Positions 9,812-17,705 of a DNA stretch of 64,000 bases are shown here, one piece after another. Within the stretch, counting starts at the first letter, position 1; each line of letters begins with the position of its first letter. The notes under the pieces are model-generated. The model searched no databases, was not told the origin of the DNA, and saw only the letters and a program-made list of their open reading frames with translations. This DNA comes from Cryptosporangium minutisporangium (lineage in GTDB: Bacteria; Actinomycetota; Actinomycetes; Mycobacteriales; Cryptosporangiaceae). Location of the stretch: assembly GCF_039536245.1 (NCBI RefSeq), contig NZ_BAAAYN010000004.1:140914-204913 (forward strand), read 5' to 3'. The translations under genes and the position numbers were made by a program.

Positions 9812-11232
9812 CCGCGGGCGACCAGGAACGCCTCGCCGGCAAGGAGCAGGATCCAGATCGCCCCGTTTGTTCCGCCCAGTACCCAGTCCTCGGTGGCGAT
9901 CGTGGGCAGGATCGCGGCGACGGCGACGGTGAACCACGCGGCCGGTGCCGTGCCGTCGCGCCGCCGCCGTACCGCGTGGGCCACCAGCAGCCCCACGCCG
10001 ACCAGGAACGCCACCGCGCCGAGCACACCACCGCGGCGGAATGCGCCGACCGCCGCGTTGTCGGTGTTCAGCTGACGCCGCGGTCCGTCCACCGGTGCCC
10101 CGTCGTCCGTGCGGGTCACGACCGCGCGGGAGGTGGTGGCGTCGCCGAACAACTTCTCCGCGACGCCGGCGTCCTGCCAGTCGGTCAGGACCTGCCGCCA
10201 GGTGTCGGTGCGGCCACTGGTCGCGGCGTCGATCCGGGTGCTGTTCGGGGTGGCCGCGGTGTTCAGCCGGTCCCGCGTCAGGTTGACGTAGCCGCCGGTG
10301 AAGACGAGGACCAGCGCGAGGATCACGAACGGGGTGGCCATCGCCGCCCACCTGCGCCGGTAGTCCGGTAGGTCGGGCCGGCGTCGCCGTAACACCAGAA
10401 CGGCGTGCAGCAGCGCGGCCGCGGCGGCGAAGACGATCCCGGTCCGGGAGTCGCTCAGCGTCAGCAGAAGACCGGCCAGGCCGGTGACCGCCAGCCGCTG
10501 CCAGGTGGCGAACGCCCGGTCGAGGCCGATCCGGATCGCGGCGACGACGCCCAGGCCGGCCAGCGAGTTCGGGTGGTAGAACAGGTCCAGGCCGCCCCAG
10601 AAGCGGTCACGCATCAGCTGGCCGGATCCCGCCGGCGCCTCGCGGACGGTGTCGAACACGCTTCCCGAGCCGGCCAGCAGCAGGGCCGCGATGCCGACGA
10701 GGACGGCCGCGGCGACGCCGACGCTGGGGTCCCGGCCGGTCGAGCGGACGAACGCGACCACCGCGAGCGCGGCCAGCGTGAACACACCGGCGTAGGCGAG
10801 GCGCTGCACGCCCACGGTCAGGTGGCCGACGAGGAGCGCGCCGACGATACCCAGTAGCCAGTAGGACAAGCCGGTCCAGGCGGCGCCCAGGCCAGGCAAC
10901 GACCGCAGGCCGGAGATCCACGGCCGGCCCCACACCGCGAACGCGAGGCCGGCGATCGCCAGCGCCCCCCAGATGACGATCGGCCGATCGGTGGAGGTCC
11001 AGGTGAGGATCCCGGCCAGGACGAACGCGCCCCCGATCGCCGCGCCCCGCGGCGTGCTCCCGGGCAGTGTGACGGCCAGCCACACCACCGCCACCGCGAG
11101 CAGCGCCGCGACCGACGCCTCGGCGGCCTCCCCCAGGTGATCGGTGCGCACGTACTCGACCACCGCGGCGGCCGCGACGACGACGGCGCCGATCGATGCC
11201 CCGACGCCCCGCGCAGAGGCGAGTCCGGTCAT
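9724..11232 (-). CDS. O-antigen ligase/polymerase-like membrane protein
   Basis: Polytopic membrane protein of 502 residues with about 11-12 hydrophobic segments. The segment LSDSRTGIVFAAAAALL is the Wzy_C/O-antigen ligase signature (Ser-Arg-Thr-Gly). A large polar loop of about 110 residues (NLTRDRLNTAATPNSTRID onward) is the usual periplasmic/external loop of this family. The ATG overlaps the stop of the upstream glycosyltransferase as ATGA, so translation is probably coupled. The role is inferred as polymerising or ligating a surface glycan. The 3' end overlaps the converging XRE gene by 88 bp. Confidence 0.85.
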   Translation of the reverse strand: MTGLASARGVGASIGAVVVAAAAVVEYVRTDHLGEAAEASVAALLAVAVVWLAVTLPGSTPRGAAIGGAFVLAGILTWTSTDRPIVIWGALAIAGLAFAVWGRPWISGLRSLPGLGAAWTGLSYWLLGIVGALLVGHLTVGVQRLAYAGVFTLAALAVVAFVRSTGRDPSVGVAAAVLVGIAALLLAGSGSVFDTVREAPAGSGQLMRDRFWGGLDLFYHPNSLAGLGVVAAIRIGLDRAFATWQRLAVTGLAGLLLTLSDSRTGIVFAAAAALLHAVLVLRRRRPDLPDYRRRWAAMATPFVILALVLVFTGGYVNLTRDRLNTAATPNSTRIDAATSGRTDTWRQVLTDWQDAGVAEKLFGDATTSRAVVTRTDDGAPVDGPRRQLNTDNAAVGAFRRGGVLGAVAFLVGVGLLVAHAVRRRRDGTAPAAWFTVAVAAILPTIATEDWVLGGTNGAIWILLLAGEAFLVARGQPTTRWRGWERSTTRRSSAAAVASSAGS

Positions 11233-12188
11233 GGAGTGGTGGCCGCGGCGCTCGCCACCGGTCGGCGGCCGATCGCCCGGTCGCGGACGATCCGCCGGAA
11301 GCTCGGCGGCACCAGCCACACCTGGGCGTACGTCACGTAGTCGGTCACCCCGGGCCTGCCGTGCCGGTGCGCCTCCCGGAGCAGACCGAAGAAGACCCGC
11401 GGGCTCCGGCTGGTCGCGGCCATCGACGCGACGACGCTCGTGGCCAGCGCCGCGTAGGCGCGGGGCGTGACGCGCTGCCTGCTCTCCTTGAGCCACTCGA
11501 TCGACTCCCGCCACGGCGCGTCGGTGCTCACCCGCGCGCGGTTCTCGTCCGCGTGCCAGATGACCAGCGGCTGGTCGGCGTAGACCAGTCCGACGTCGGG
11601 GAGCTGCAGGCACCGCAGGCTCCAGTCGAGTTCCTGGAGCCGCCGTAACCCGTCGGTGAACGGAACCCGGCGGAGGAGCTCGGTCGGCGCCATGATCGTC
11701 GAGGTCTGGATGAACCCGTCGCCGTGGAAGAGCCCACGGCGGACCGCGAGGTACTCGCTCAGCGCCTCGCCGGTCTCCGGAAGACGGCGCGGAAGCACCA
11801 CGTCGGCGCGCGGCGTGCGCATGTACAGCCGGCTGACGACCACCGGCAGCGCGTAGGGCGATTGCTCGGCCAGCGCGAGCTGGGTGGAGAGCTTCTCCGG
11901 CAGCCACTCGTCGTCGTCGTCGAGGAACGCGGTCCAGGCGGCCGTCGCGTGCTGGACGCCGACGTTACGCGCGGCCGGCGCGCCGTGGGACTCGTCCAGC
12001 TCGACCACGCGGACCCGCGGGTCGCCGCAGTCGGCGAGCGCCTGCCGGGTCGCGGCGTCCGGACCGTCGATGACGACGACGACCTCGATTCCCCGCAGCG
12101 TCTGCGCCAACGCGGTGCGGACCGCGCGCAGCACGAGCTCGGGCCGCCTGCGGGTGGGGATGACGACACTCACCTGGGGACTCTGCAC
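11229..12188 (-). CDS. Family 2 glycosyltransferase
   Basis: GT-A fold sugar transferase of 319 residues. The N-terminal strand VSVVIPTRRRPELVLRAV and VVVVIDGPD are typical of GT2. The metal/nucleotide-sugar motif is FLDDDDEWL near residue 90. LQELDWSLRCLQ is in the position of the GT2 catalytic-base segment. No membrane segment is visible. The gene is translationally coupled to the polysaccharide ligase-like gene, so it probably builds the same surface glycan. The start is ATG at 12188. Confidence 0.92.
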   Translation of the reverse strand: MQSPQVSVVIPTRRRPELVLRAVRTALAQTLRGIEVVVVIDGPDAATRQALADCGDPRVRVVELDESHGAPAARNVGVQHATAAWTAFLDDDDEWLPEKLSTQLALAEQSPYALPVVVSRLYMRTPRADVVLPRRLPETGEALSEYLAVRRGLFHGDGFIQTSTIMAPTELLRRVPFTDGLRRLQELDWSLRCLQLPDVGLVYADQPLVIWHADENRARVSTDAPWRESIEWLKESRQRVTPRAYAALATSVVASMAATSRSPRVFFGLLREAHRHGRPGVTDYVTYAQVWLVPPSFRRIVRDRAIGRRPVASAAATTP

Positions 12189-12298
12189 GAGGACACACCC
12201 TCGGTGGTGAAGAGGGCGTCGCCACCACCGTCAAGCGGGCTCCAAGTGAAGAGTGGCTGGACAGGAGGTGCCCGGCACGACTCGGAGATCGGAGAGCG

Positions 12299-12571
12299 TC
12301 AGGCGGCGAGCAGCTCGCGCCGGGGTACCCGACGGGGCACGTCGTCGGCGCCCGTCAGCACTTCGAGCGCCCAGCGCATGCGCGGCGCTGCGGTCTCCGG
12401 GTAGTCGCCGAAGGCGGTGGCCATCGCGGCCACGCAGCCGCGCGTACCCCCGCGGGCGCGGACGGTAGCCGCGATCGTGGCGCGGACGGTGAGGTTGCCC
12501 GGCCGGGAGCCGGTGGGCAGGTCGCTGGCGAACAAGGCGGCGGCCCGGGCGGAGAGGAGCTGGCTTCGCAT
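12299..12571 (-). CDS. Small conserved actinobacterial protein, function unknown
   Basis: Predicted helical protein of 90 residues beginning MRSQLLSARAAALFASDLP. The phrases GTRGCVAAMATAFGDYPETAAPRMRWA recall small uncharacterised proteins that are common in Streptomyces and relatives. The ATG at 12571 is preferred over a GTG three codons upstream because GGAG lies 8 bases from the ATG. No function can be assigned. Confidence 0.65.
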   Translation of the reverse strand: MRSQLLSARAAALFASDLPTGSRPGNLTVRATIAATVRARGGTRGCVAAMATAFGDYPETAAPRMRWALEVLTGADDVPRRVPRRELLAA

Positions 12572-12688
12572 CTCGATCACTCCGATGTCGTGGTGGGCGA
12601 TCCGACCTCAGCATGGACCTCTGGAGCGCCGGCCGCCTCCGGGGATCCGCTGGGTTGTCCCCGGGTTCCCGCTCAGGGTCTGTCCCTA

Positions 12689-12733
12689 GTGCGTGTGCAT
12701 TTTCAGCTGCTGGAGCCTGCGTAACTGCGCACG
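12689..12733 (+). repeat. Intergenic hairpin element, copy 1, encoding mini-ORF MRVHFQLLEPA
   Basis: GTG CGT GTG CAT TTT then codons for QLLEPA and a TAA stop form an 11-codon open frame (12689-12724). The arms CGTGTGCA and TGCGCACG, the second just after the stop codon, pair with one G-U wobble. AGGG lies 10 bases upstream of the GTG. A second copy at 50716 encodes MRVHFCLLEPA, differing by synonymous changes (CTG/CTA, GCG/GCA) and one amino acid. It could be a leader peptide, a palindromic repeat or both. Confidence 0.7.
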
Positions 12734-12749
12734 GCCTGCCGCCAACTCC

Positions 12750-12779
12750 GGGGGTACGACGCACCGGCGTCGTACCCCC
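12750..12779. promoter_or_regulatory. Perfect 13-bp inverted repeat (GTACGAC operator or attenuator stem)
   Basis: The arms GGGGGTACGACGC and GCGTCGTACCCCC are separated by a 4-base loop. A third GTACGAC at 12786-12792 is spaced 32 bp from the first, close to three helical turns. This fits multiple binding of a dimeric regulator. The NarL-type response regulator encoded downstream is a candidate. As RNA it would be a strong stem just after the mini-ORF. Confidence 0.6.
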
Positions 12780-12877
12780 GCGGTGGTACGACGGTCGCAA
12801 CTTCGGCACGACGCCTACCCGCCAGGCCGGTACCTACGCTCCGGCCAGTGCCCGTCGTGCAACCGAAGGAGAACCCG

Positions 12878-13234
12878 ATGTACCTGCTCAGTGCGGACGT
12901 CACCACGATGAGCGCCGGTCGCCTCACCGCCAGCGCGGCCGGTCTGATCGCGTTGATCGGTGTGGTCCTCGGTGTACTCGCGCTCATCCGCTCCGGCGAT
13001 CAGCGGTGGCGTCGCGCGGCCACCGTGGCCCCGGTGCTCGGTCTGATCGGCATCGTCGCCGGTGGGGTGGTCGTGGCCACTGCGGACGGTGGTCTCGGCA
13101 CCGGTAACGGGCTGGGCGGCGGTGTCGTGGCCCTGGTCGTCGGAGCGATCGCGGTGGCCCTCGGCGGGCTGGCGCAGGTCAGGAGCCGGCGAGCCAGCCG
13201 GGAACCGTCAGACCGGATTCGTACGCGAGGATGA
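12878..13234 (+). CDS. DUF6223 family membrane protein
   Basis: Small membrane protein of 118 residues with three hydrophobic segments: AAGLIALIGVVLGVLALI, VLGLIGIVAGGVVVAT and GGGVVALVVGAIAVALGGLA. The phrase VATADGGLGTGNGLGGGVVALVVG matches the DUF6223 pattern. The ATG at 12878 has AAGGAG 7 bases upstream and is preferred over an ATG 30 bases earlier. The 3' end overlaps the converging response regulator gene by 56 bp. Function unknown. Confidence 0.8.
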   Translation: MYLLSADVTTMSAGRLTASAAGLIALIGVVLGVLALIRSGDQRWRRAATVAPVLGLIGIVAGGVVVATADGGLGTGNGLGGGVVALVVGAIAVALGGLAQVRSRRASREPSDRIRTRG

Positions 13235-13841
13235 CCAGCTGAGCCCGGTCCCGTACCCCCGTCTTGGTCATGATGCGGCTGACGTGCGTCTTCGCGGTAG
13301 CCGGGCTCAGCACCAGCCGCGCGGCGATCTGGTCGTTGGAGAGGCCCTCGGCGACCAGCACCAACACCTCGCGCTCGCGCTCGGTCAACGCGCGCAGCCG
13401 CGGCCCCGGGTCGGGATGCCGGGCCCGGGCCGTGAACTCGCCGATCAGCCTCCGGGTGATCGCCGGCGCGATCAGTGCGTCCCCGCGCGCGATCACGCGC
13501 ACGGCGTGGATGAGCTCCGCCGGCTCGGTGTCCTTGACCAGGAAGCCGCTCGCACCGGCCCGGAGCGCGCCGTACACGTAGTCGTCCAGGTCGAACGTGG
13601 TGAGGATGAGTACCCGGGCCTCGGAGCGGGCGGCGATCTCCCGGGTCGCCGCCAGACCGTCCAGCCCGGGCATCCGGATGTCCATCAGGACGACGTCCGG
13701 CCGCGTCCGGAGGGTGAGCCGGACGGCCTCGGCACCGTCGGCGGCCTCGCCGACCACCGCGATACCGTCCTCGCCTTCGAGAATGGACCGGAACCCGGCA
13801 CGGACCAGGTTCTGGTCGTCGGCGAGCAGGATCCGGATCAC
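13179..13841 (-). CDS. NarL/LuxR-type response regulator
   Basis: DNA-binding response regulator of 220 residues. The receiver domain has the acidic pocket ADD near residue 7 and the phospho-acceptor Asp in VVLMDIRMPG; the conserved Lys is in FLVKDTEPAEL. The C-terminal LuxR helix-turn-helix is in LTEREREVLVLVAEGLSNDQIAARL. It is overlapped by 4 bp with the upstream histidine kinase, its evident partner. The nearby 13-bp palindrome at 12750 is a possible target. Confidence 0.95.
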   Translation of the reverse strand: MIRILLADDQNLVRAGFRSILEGEDGIAVVGEAADGAEAVRLTLRTRPDVVLMDIRMPGLDGLAATREIAARSEARVLILTTFDLDDYVYGALRAGASGFLVKDTEPAELIHAVRVIARGDALIAPAITRRLIGEFTARARHPDPGPRLRALTEREREVLVLVAEGLSNDQIAARLVLSPATAKTHVSRIMTKTGVRDRAQLVILAYESGLTVPGWLAGS

Positions 13842-14992
13842 CGCGCGTCCCCCGCCGCCGCCGCTACCGGCGCGGGCACCGGCAGGCGGGCCACGACCCG
13901 GAACCCGCCGTCCGGTCCGGGACCGGTGGTCAGCGAACCGCCCAGCGATCGGGCCCGCTCCCCCATGCCGCGAATGCCGTTGCCGGGCGGGCCCGCGTCG
14001 CCGGTGCCGTCGTCCTCGACCTCCACCACTACGTCGTCACGATCGGGCCGGACCCGGATCACCGCCACCGTCGCCTCGGCGTGCCGGGACACGTTGGTGA
14101 GCGCTTCCTGGACGATCCGGTACGCCGCCAGGTCGACGTCGGGCGGCAGCGGTCGGGTCTCGGCCAGTTCGGTGCGGACCTCCAGGCCGGACCGCCCGGC
14201 CGTCGTGACCAGCTCGTAGAGGCGGTTGAGCCCGGGCGCGGGCTCGGGCGGCGCCTCGTTCTGGTCCCGCAAGATCCCGATCGTGGTGCGTAGCTCCCGC
14301 AGAGTTTCCTTGCTCGCCTGTTTGATCACGGTGAGCGCCTGCTCGGACCGGGCGGCGTCCGGGCGGTGCAGCGCGGCGCTGGCCTGCACGTTGATCAGCG
14401 ACAGGTGGTGACCCAGCGCGTCGTGCAGCTCGCGGGCGATGCGCAGCCGTTCCTCGGTGGCCCGGCGCCGGGCCTCCTCCTCCTTGCTCTGCTCGGCCGC
14501 GAGCACCCGCGCCTGTGCTTCGGCGAGGTAGGCCCGGCGGTTGCGGGTGACGCCGACGATGACGGCGACGAGCCAACCGGCGTGCAGCAGCGTCGCCCCG
14601 TTCACGCTCTCGGCGGTGCGGTTCGCGCTGTCGGCGACGGCGAAAGCGATCACCGAGCCGATACCGAGTCCGATCGCGAGCGCGAGATGCCCCTCGTCGA
14701 CGACGGTGTAGAGCGCGACGACGAACACCAGCATGATCGGCCCGGGCCGATCGAGCAGCAGCCCGTACGCCGCGACCGCCGCGAGCGCCACCACGCCCAC
14801 CGCGACCGGATACCGACGGCGGAAGTAGAGCGCGCCGGTGGAGACCAGCACGGCCAGCAGCGCCGCCCACTCCGCGGCGGTGTCGAGGTCCACCTCGTTG
14901 TAGGGCCCTCGGGTCTGCACCAGCAGGCCGAGGACGGCCACCGAGCCCACGGCGAGCATCAGGCCCATATTCGCCACCCGGCCGTGCCTCAT
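13838..14992 (-). CDS. Two-component sensor histidine kinase (HisKA_3)
   Basis: Membrane sensor kinase of 384 residues. Four to five hydrophobic segments occupy about residues 8-150. The dimerisation/phospho-acceptor box ERLRIARELHDALGHHLSLI follows, and the His after EL is the phosphorylation site. The ATPase domain shows YRIVQEALTNVSRHA (N box) and DDGTGDAG with GNGIRGMGERARSLGG (G boxes). It is of the DesK/NarL class and pairs with the response regulator gene it overlaps. No ribosome site is evident before the ATG. Confidence 0.95.
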   Translation of the reverse strand: MRHGRVANMGLMLAVGSVAVLGLLVQTRGPYNEVDLDTAAEWAALLAVLVSTGALYFRRRYPVAVGVVALAAVAAYGLLLDRPGPIMLVFVVALYTVVDEGHLALAIGLGIGSVIAFAVADSANRTAESVNGATLLHAGWLVAVIVGVTRNRRAYLAEAQARVLAAEQSKEEEARRRATEERLRIARELHDALGHHLSLINVQASAALHRPDAARSEQALTVIKQASKETLRELRTTIGILRDQNEAPPEPAPGLNRLYELVTTAGRSGLEVRTELAETRPLPPDVDLAAYRIVQEALTNVSRHAEATVAVIRVRPDRDDVVVEVEDDGTGDAGPPGNGIRGMGERARSLGGSLTTGPGPDGGFRVVARLPVPAPVAAAAGDAR

Positions 14993-15010
14993 GTACCCGA
15001 GACTAGTGAC

Positions 15011-15655
15011 TCATGGCTTACCGGTGAGGACGAGCGAGCGCATCTCCCGGAGCAACGCCACGACCTCGGCGGGCGCCCGCCCCGGCGAGCCCGCGTCGTA
15101 GGGGGCCTGCGGGTCGTACTCGATGCCGAGCTGGACGGCTTGCGCCACGACGTCACCGGCGAGCTGCCCGACCAAGGTCAGCGCCATGTCGATGCCGGAC
15201 GAGACACCGGCGGCGGTGACGTACTTGCCGTCGGTGACCACACGTTCGGAGACCGGGACCGCGCCGAAAGCGGCGAGCTGGTCGACGGCGAGCCAGTGGG
15301 TGGTGGCCCGCCGCCCGGTGAGCAGCCCGAGGGCGCCCAGGATCAACGATCCGGTGCAGACGGAGGTGGTCCAGGTACTGGTCGCGTCGACGGCACGCAG
15401 CCACTCCTGCACTGGCCCGTCGGCCATGTGGTCGGTCTGCCCCGGCCCACCGGGCACCACGACGACGTCCGGGCGGGGAACGTCGGAGATCACGGCGTCG
15501 ACGGTAAGCGCGAGGCGGCCGGTCTCGGTGCGCACCGGCCCTAGCTGCTCGCCGACGAAGACGACCTCGGCGCCCGGCACCCGGCTGAGCACCTCGTAGG
15601 GGCCGACCACGTCCAACGCGGTGAGCCGGGGGAAGAGCAGGATGGCGATCTGCAC
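15011..15655 (-). CDS. DJ-1/PfpI family protein
   Basis: Protein of 214 residues with a single class I glutamine-amidotransferase-like domain. Landmarks are LLFPRLTALDVVGPYEVL at the N-terminus, VVVPGGPG and the nucleophile-elbow segment SVCTGSLILG with GRRATTHW. The GTG at 15655 has GAGGAG 6 bases upstream; a longer frame upstream is rejected. It resembles the N-terminal half of GlxA regulators, like the adjacent gene, but has no DNA-binding domain. It may be an isonitrile-hydratase-like enzyme or a sensor subunit. Confidence 0.88.
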   Translation of the reverse strand: MQIAILLFPRLTALDVVGPYEVLSRVPGAEVVFVGEQLGPVRTETGRLALTVDAVISDVPRPDVVVVPGGPGQTDHMADGPVQEWLRAVDATSTWTTSVCTGSLILGALGLLTGRRATTHWLAVDQLAAFGAVPVSERVVTDGKYVTAAGVSSGIDMALTLVGQLAGDVVAQAVQLGIEYDPQAPYDAGSPGRAPAEVVALLREMRSLVLTGKP

Positions 15656-15671
15656 GAGAACTCCTCGAGGG

Positions 15672-16619
15672 TCAGAACCGGCGGCGGTAATCCCCGGGCG
15701 AGACACCCAGGGAGCGGACGAAAGCTCGGCGCATCGCCTCGGCGGTGCCGTAGCCACTGCGGCGCGCGACCTGCTCGACTCCCTCGCCGCTGTCCTCCAG
15801 GAGGCGACGAGCGGTCTCCAGACGCACCGCGTCGACGTAGCGGCCGGGCGTCTGGCCGACCTCTGCGGTGAACGTGCGCGCGAACTGGCGGGGTGAGAGG
15901 TTCGCCCGCCGGGCCAGCACGGGAACGCTGAGGTCCTCCTGCGGGTGGTCGACGATCCACCGCTGCAGCTCGCGCAGCGGAACACGGACCGCCAGCTGAG
16001 CCGAGAGCTGGGCACTGAACTGGGCCTGGTTGCCCGGCCTGCGCAGGAACATCACCAGGTGCCTGGCGACCGCGAGCGCCACCTCACGGCCGAGGTCCTC
16101 CTCGACCAGCGCCAGCGCCAGGTCGATCCCGGCGGTCACGCCGGCCGAGGTCGCGATCGGGCCGTCCCGCACGAAGATCGGCTCCGGATCGACGTCCACG
16201 TCGGGGTGGCGCCGGGCGAGGGTCGCGCAGACGTTCCAGTGGGTGGTCGCTCGGCGGCCCTTGAGCAGCCCGGCGTCGGCGAGCAGGAGCGCGCCGGTGC
16301 ACACCGACGCCACCCGCCGCGCGTCCGGCGCCCGCTGCCGGAGCCAGTCGACGATCGCCGGGTCGATGCTGCGCGTGCCCTCTCCGCCGGGGACGACCAA
16401 CGTGTCGGGCGGCGGCGTCTCGTCGAGGTCGGAGTCGGGGACGAGCGTGAGGCCGCTGGACGTGCGGATCGGACCACCGCCGATGCTGGCGGTGGTCACC
16501 TGGTAGCCGGACCGGACGTCCGGATGCTGGGTGGCGCCGGTGAACACCTCGGCAGGGCCGGTGACGTCGAGGCTCTGCACCCCGTCGAACAGCACGACCA
16601 GCACGTGTCGAGCGGACAT
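15672..16619 (-). CDS. GlxA-type AraC family transcriptional regulator
   Basis: Two-domain regulator of 315 residues. The DJ-1/PfpI-like domain (about 1-190) begins HVLVVLFDGVQSLDVTGPAEV and contains SVCTGALLLAD and GRRATTHW. The AraC-type double helix-turn-helix covers about 215-312, with VLARRANLSPRQFARTF and the terminal SLGVSPGDYRRRF. An ATG 45 bases upstream (16664) would add a poorly conserved 15-residue leader; the shorter start is preferred. It is adjacent to a single-domain DJ-1 paralogue on the same strand, with which it probably forms an operon. Confidence 0.9.
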   Translation of the reverse strand: MSARHVLVVLFDGVQSLDVTGPAEVFTGATQHPDVRSGYQVTTASIGGGPIRTSSGLTLVPDSDLDETPPPDTLVVPGGEGTRSIDPAIVDWLRQRAPDARRVASVCTGALLLADAGLLKGRRATTHWNVCATLARRHPDVDVDPEPIFVRDGPIATSAGVTAGIDLALALVEEDLGREVALAVARHLVMFLRRPGNQAQFSAQLSAQLAVRVPLRELQRWIVDHPQEDLSVPVLARRANLSPRQFARTFTAEVGQTPGRYVDAVRLETARRLLEDSGEGVEQVARRSGYGTAEAMRRAFVRSLGVSPGDYRRRF

Positions 16620-16717
16620 GCCCTCAGCCTGGCGGCTGCCCCCGGCGGCAGCAATGTCCTCCATCCCACCTTTTCTGCCATCGCCCGGCGGCGCCCGGCG
16701 CCGCGGATCGACGGCGG

Positions 16718-17010
16718 TCAGTCAGGGTCGATCAGACGCTGGAGCGCACGTCCAGACCGGGCGACGACGCTGCCGCGGCCGCTCGCGGCGAGCACCGGAT
16801 CGTCGAGCACCCAGTACGAGATCATCAGCCCGGAGACGTGAGCGGCGAGGAGGCGAGCCCGGGAGCTGCCTGTCGTTCCCGGACAGACGGCCGGCGAGCG
16901 GACCCTCGATCAGCTCCCGGGTCGCGGCGAGGATGCGTTCGCGCACCTCCGGGCGGTGGGCGGCCATGATCAGCGCCCGACTGAACAGGCGGTAGCGCCC
17001 TCCCGGCGAC
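16718..17010 (-). pseudogene. TetR family regulator remnant (truncated and frameshifted)
   Basis: One frame reads RLFSRALIMAAHRPEVRER and continues to EGPLAGRLSGNDR. The adjacent frame then continues RARLLAAHVSGLMISYWVL and DDPVLAASGRGS to a TGA at 16718. Together these are the effector-binding C-terminal helices of a TetR regulator, joined across a one-base frameshift near 16865-16880. The N-terminal helix-turn-helix is absent, so the gene is a dead remnant. A sequencing error could explain the frameshift but not the missing DNA-binding domain. Confidence 0.75.
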
Positions 17011-17014
17011 GAGC

Positions 17015-17054
17015 GGCCGGGCCGCCCACGAGCTCTCCGGTGGGCGACCCGGCC
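17015..17054. terminator. Stem-loop between the TetR remnant and the 77-residue gene
   Basis: Fifteen-base arms GGCCGGGCCGCCCAC and GTGGGCGACCCGGCC pair with one G-U wobble around a 10-base loop. It lies 17 bases beyond the stop of the minus-strand gene at 17072. No T-tract is visible, as is common for actinobacterial terminators. Confidence 0.65.
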
Positions 17055-17071
17055 GACTTCGAACGGTTCGG

Positions 17072-17305
17072 TCAGGCCTTCAGACGACGCGCCAGCAGCT
17101 GCTTGCCCTGCTCGGCGCCCTTCCGGCTCTCCGCCTGCGCCCGGCGGAAGAACTCCGCGAGCTCGCTGTCCCCGTCGCGGTCCGCATCCTGGATGTAGGA
17201 CTCCAGCCGCAGCGCGTTGCTCAGGCACGCTTCGGTGAACCAGATGATGTTGTAGTCCTTGTCCTTCGTTCCGGTGACCTGACCCGTCTCGGCGCCGCTA
17301 GTCAT
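17072..17305 (-). CDS. Small conserved helical protein, function unknown
   Basis: Acidic-to-basic helical protein of 77 residues. The core TGTKDKDYNIIWFTEACLSN followed by ALRLESYIQDADRDGD and RKGAEQGKQLLARRL is a pattern seen in short uncharacterised actinobacterial proteins. GGAGGAG lies 7 bases before the ATG. It has no membrane segment or signal peptide. Function unknown. Confidence 0.78.
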   Translation of the reverse strand: MTSGAETGQVTGTKDKDYNIIWFTEACLSNALRLESYIQDADRDGDSELAEFFRRAQAESRKGAEQGKQLLARRLKA

Positions 17306-17398
17306 CGTCGACTCCTCCCTCAGGGGTTGCGGTACCTCTTCAGTGCCCGGCCACCCGCGACCGAATCACCGCGACACCGACGAATCGTGGCGGATCGA

Positions 17399-17632
17399 TC
17401 AAGCTCCGGTGTCGTCCCGAGGGCTCCGGGGACGAGGAAGAACAGCACCGGCGGAGCGACGCTCGGCGACGAGCCGGCCGAACAACGCGGCCTGCTCCGC
17501 GGGCAACGTCGCCGACAGCTCACGGCCGAGCCGGAGTACGGCGCTCAGCTGGCCGGCGGTCTCGATCCGCCCCAACGCCTCGTGGTACTTCGCCGCGAGA
17601 CGGACGACATCCAGCCTCTCGGTGTGCTCCAT
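17399..17632 (-). CDS. Small hypothetical protein divergent from a BVMO
   Basis: Possible protein of 77 residues, not recognised. It begins MEHTERLDVVRLAAKYHEAL and is mostly helical. GGGGGAG lies 4-5 bases before the ATG. It is divergent from the first BVMO gene across 80 bp. A much longer open frame running through this region is a shadow of the BVMO and SDR genes. The gene is supported mainly by its ribosome site and plausible composition. Confidence 0.5.
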   Translation of the reverse strand: MEHTERLDVVRLAAKYHEALGRIETAGQLSAVLRLGRELSATLPAEQAALFGRLVAERRSAGAVLPRPRSPRDDTGA

Positions 17633-17705
17633 CGACTCCCCCATGCTCGTCCCGGTCCCTGACACAGAGCAGTGGGCGAAGCGGGTGATACGACGGCGCT
17701 CGTTA

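Larger units (their letters stand above)
12572..12877. other. 306-bp intergenic region with hairpin/leader-peptide element and operator-like repeat
   Basis: No full-length gene is seen here. The region holds one copy of the repeated hairpin/mini-ORF element (12689-12733), followed by a perfect 13-bp inverted repeat (12750-12779). A further GTACGAC copy at 12786-12792 lies 32 bp from the first. All lie upstream of the DUF6223 gene. Confidence 0.7.

Noticed and set aside
12703-12987. A 94-codon minus-strand open frame over the hairpin element and DUF6223 start
   Set aside because: It is antisense to DUF6223, has no ribosome site and shows no recognisable features.
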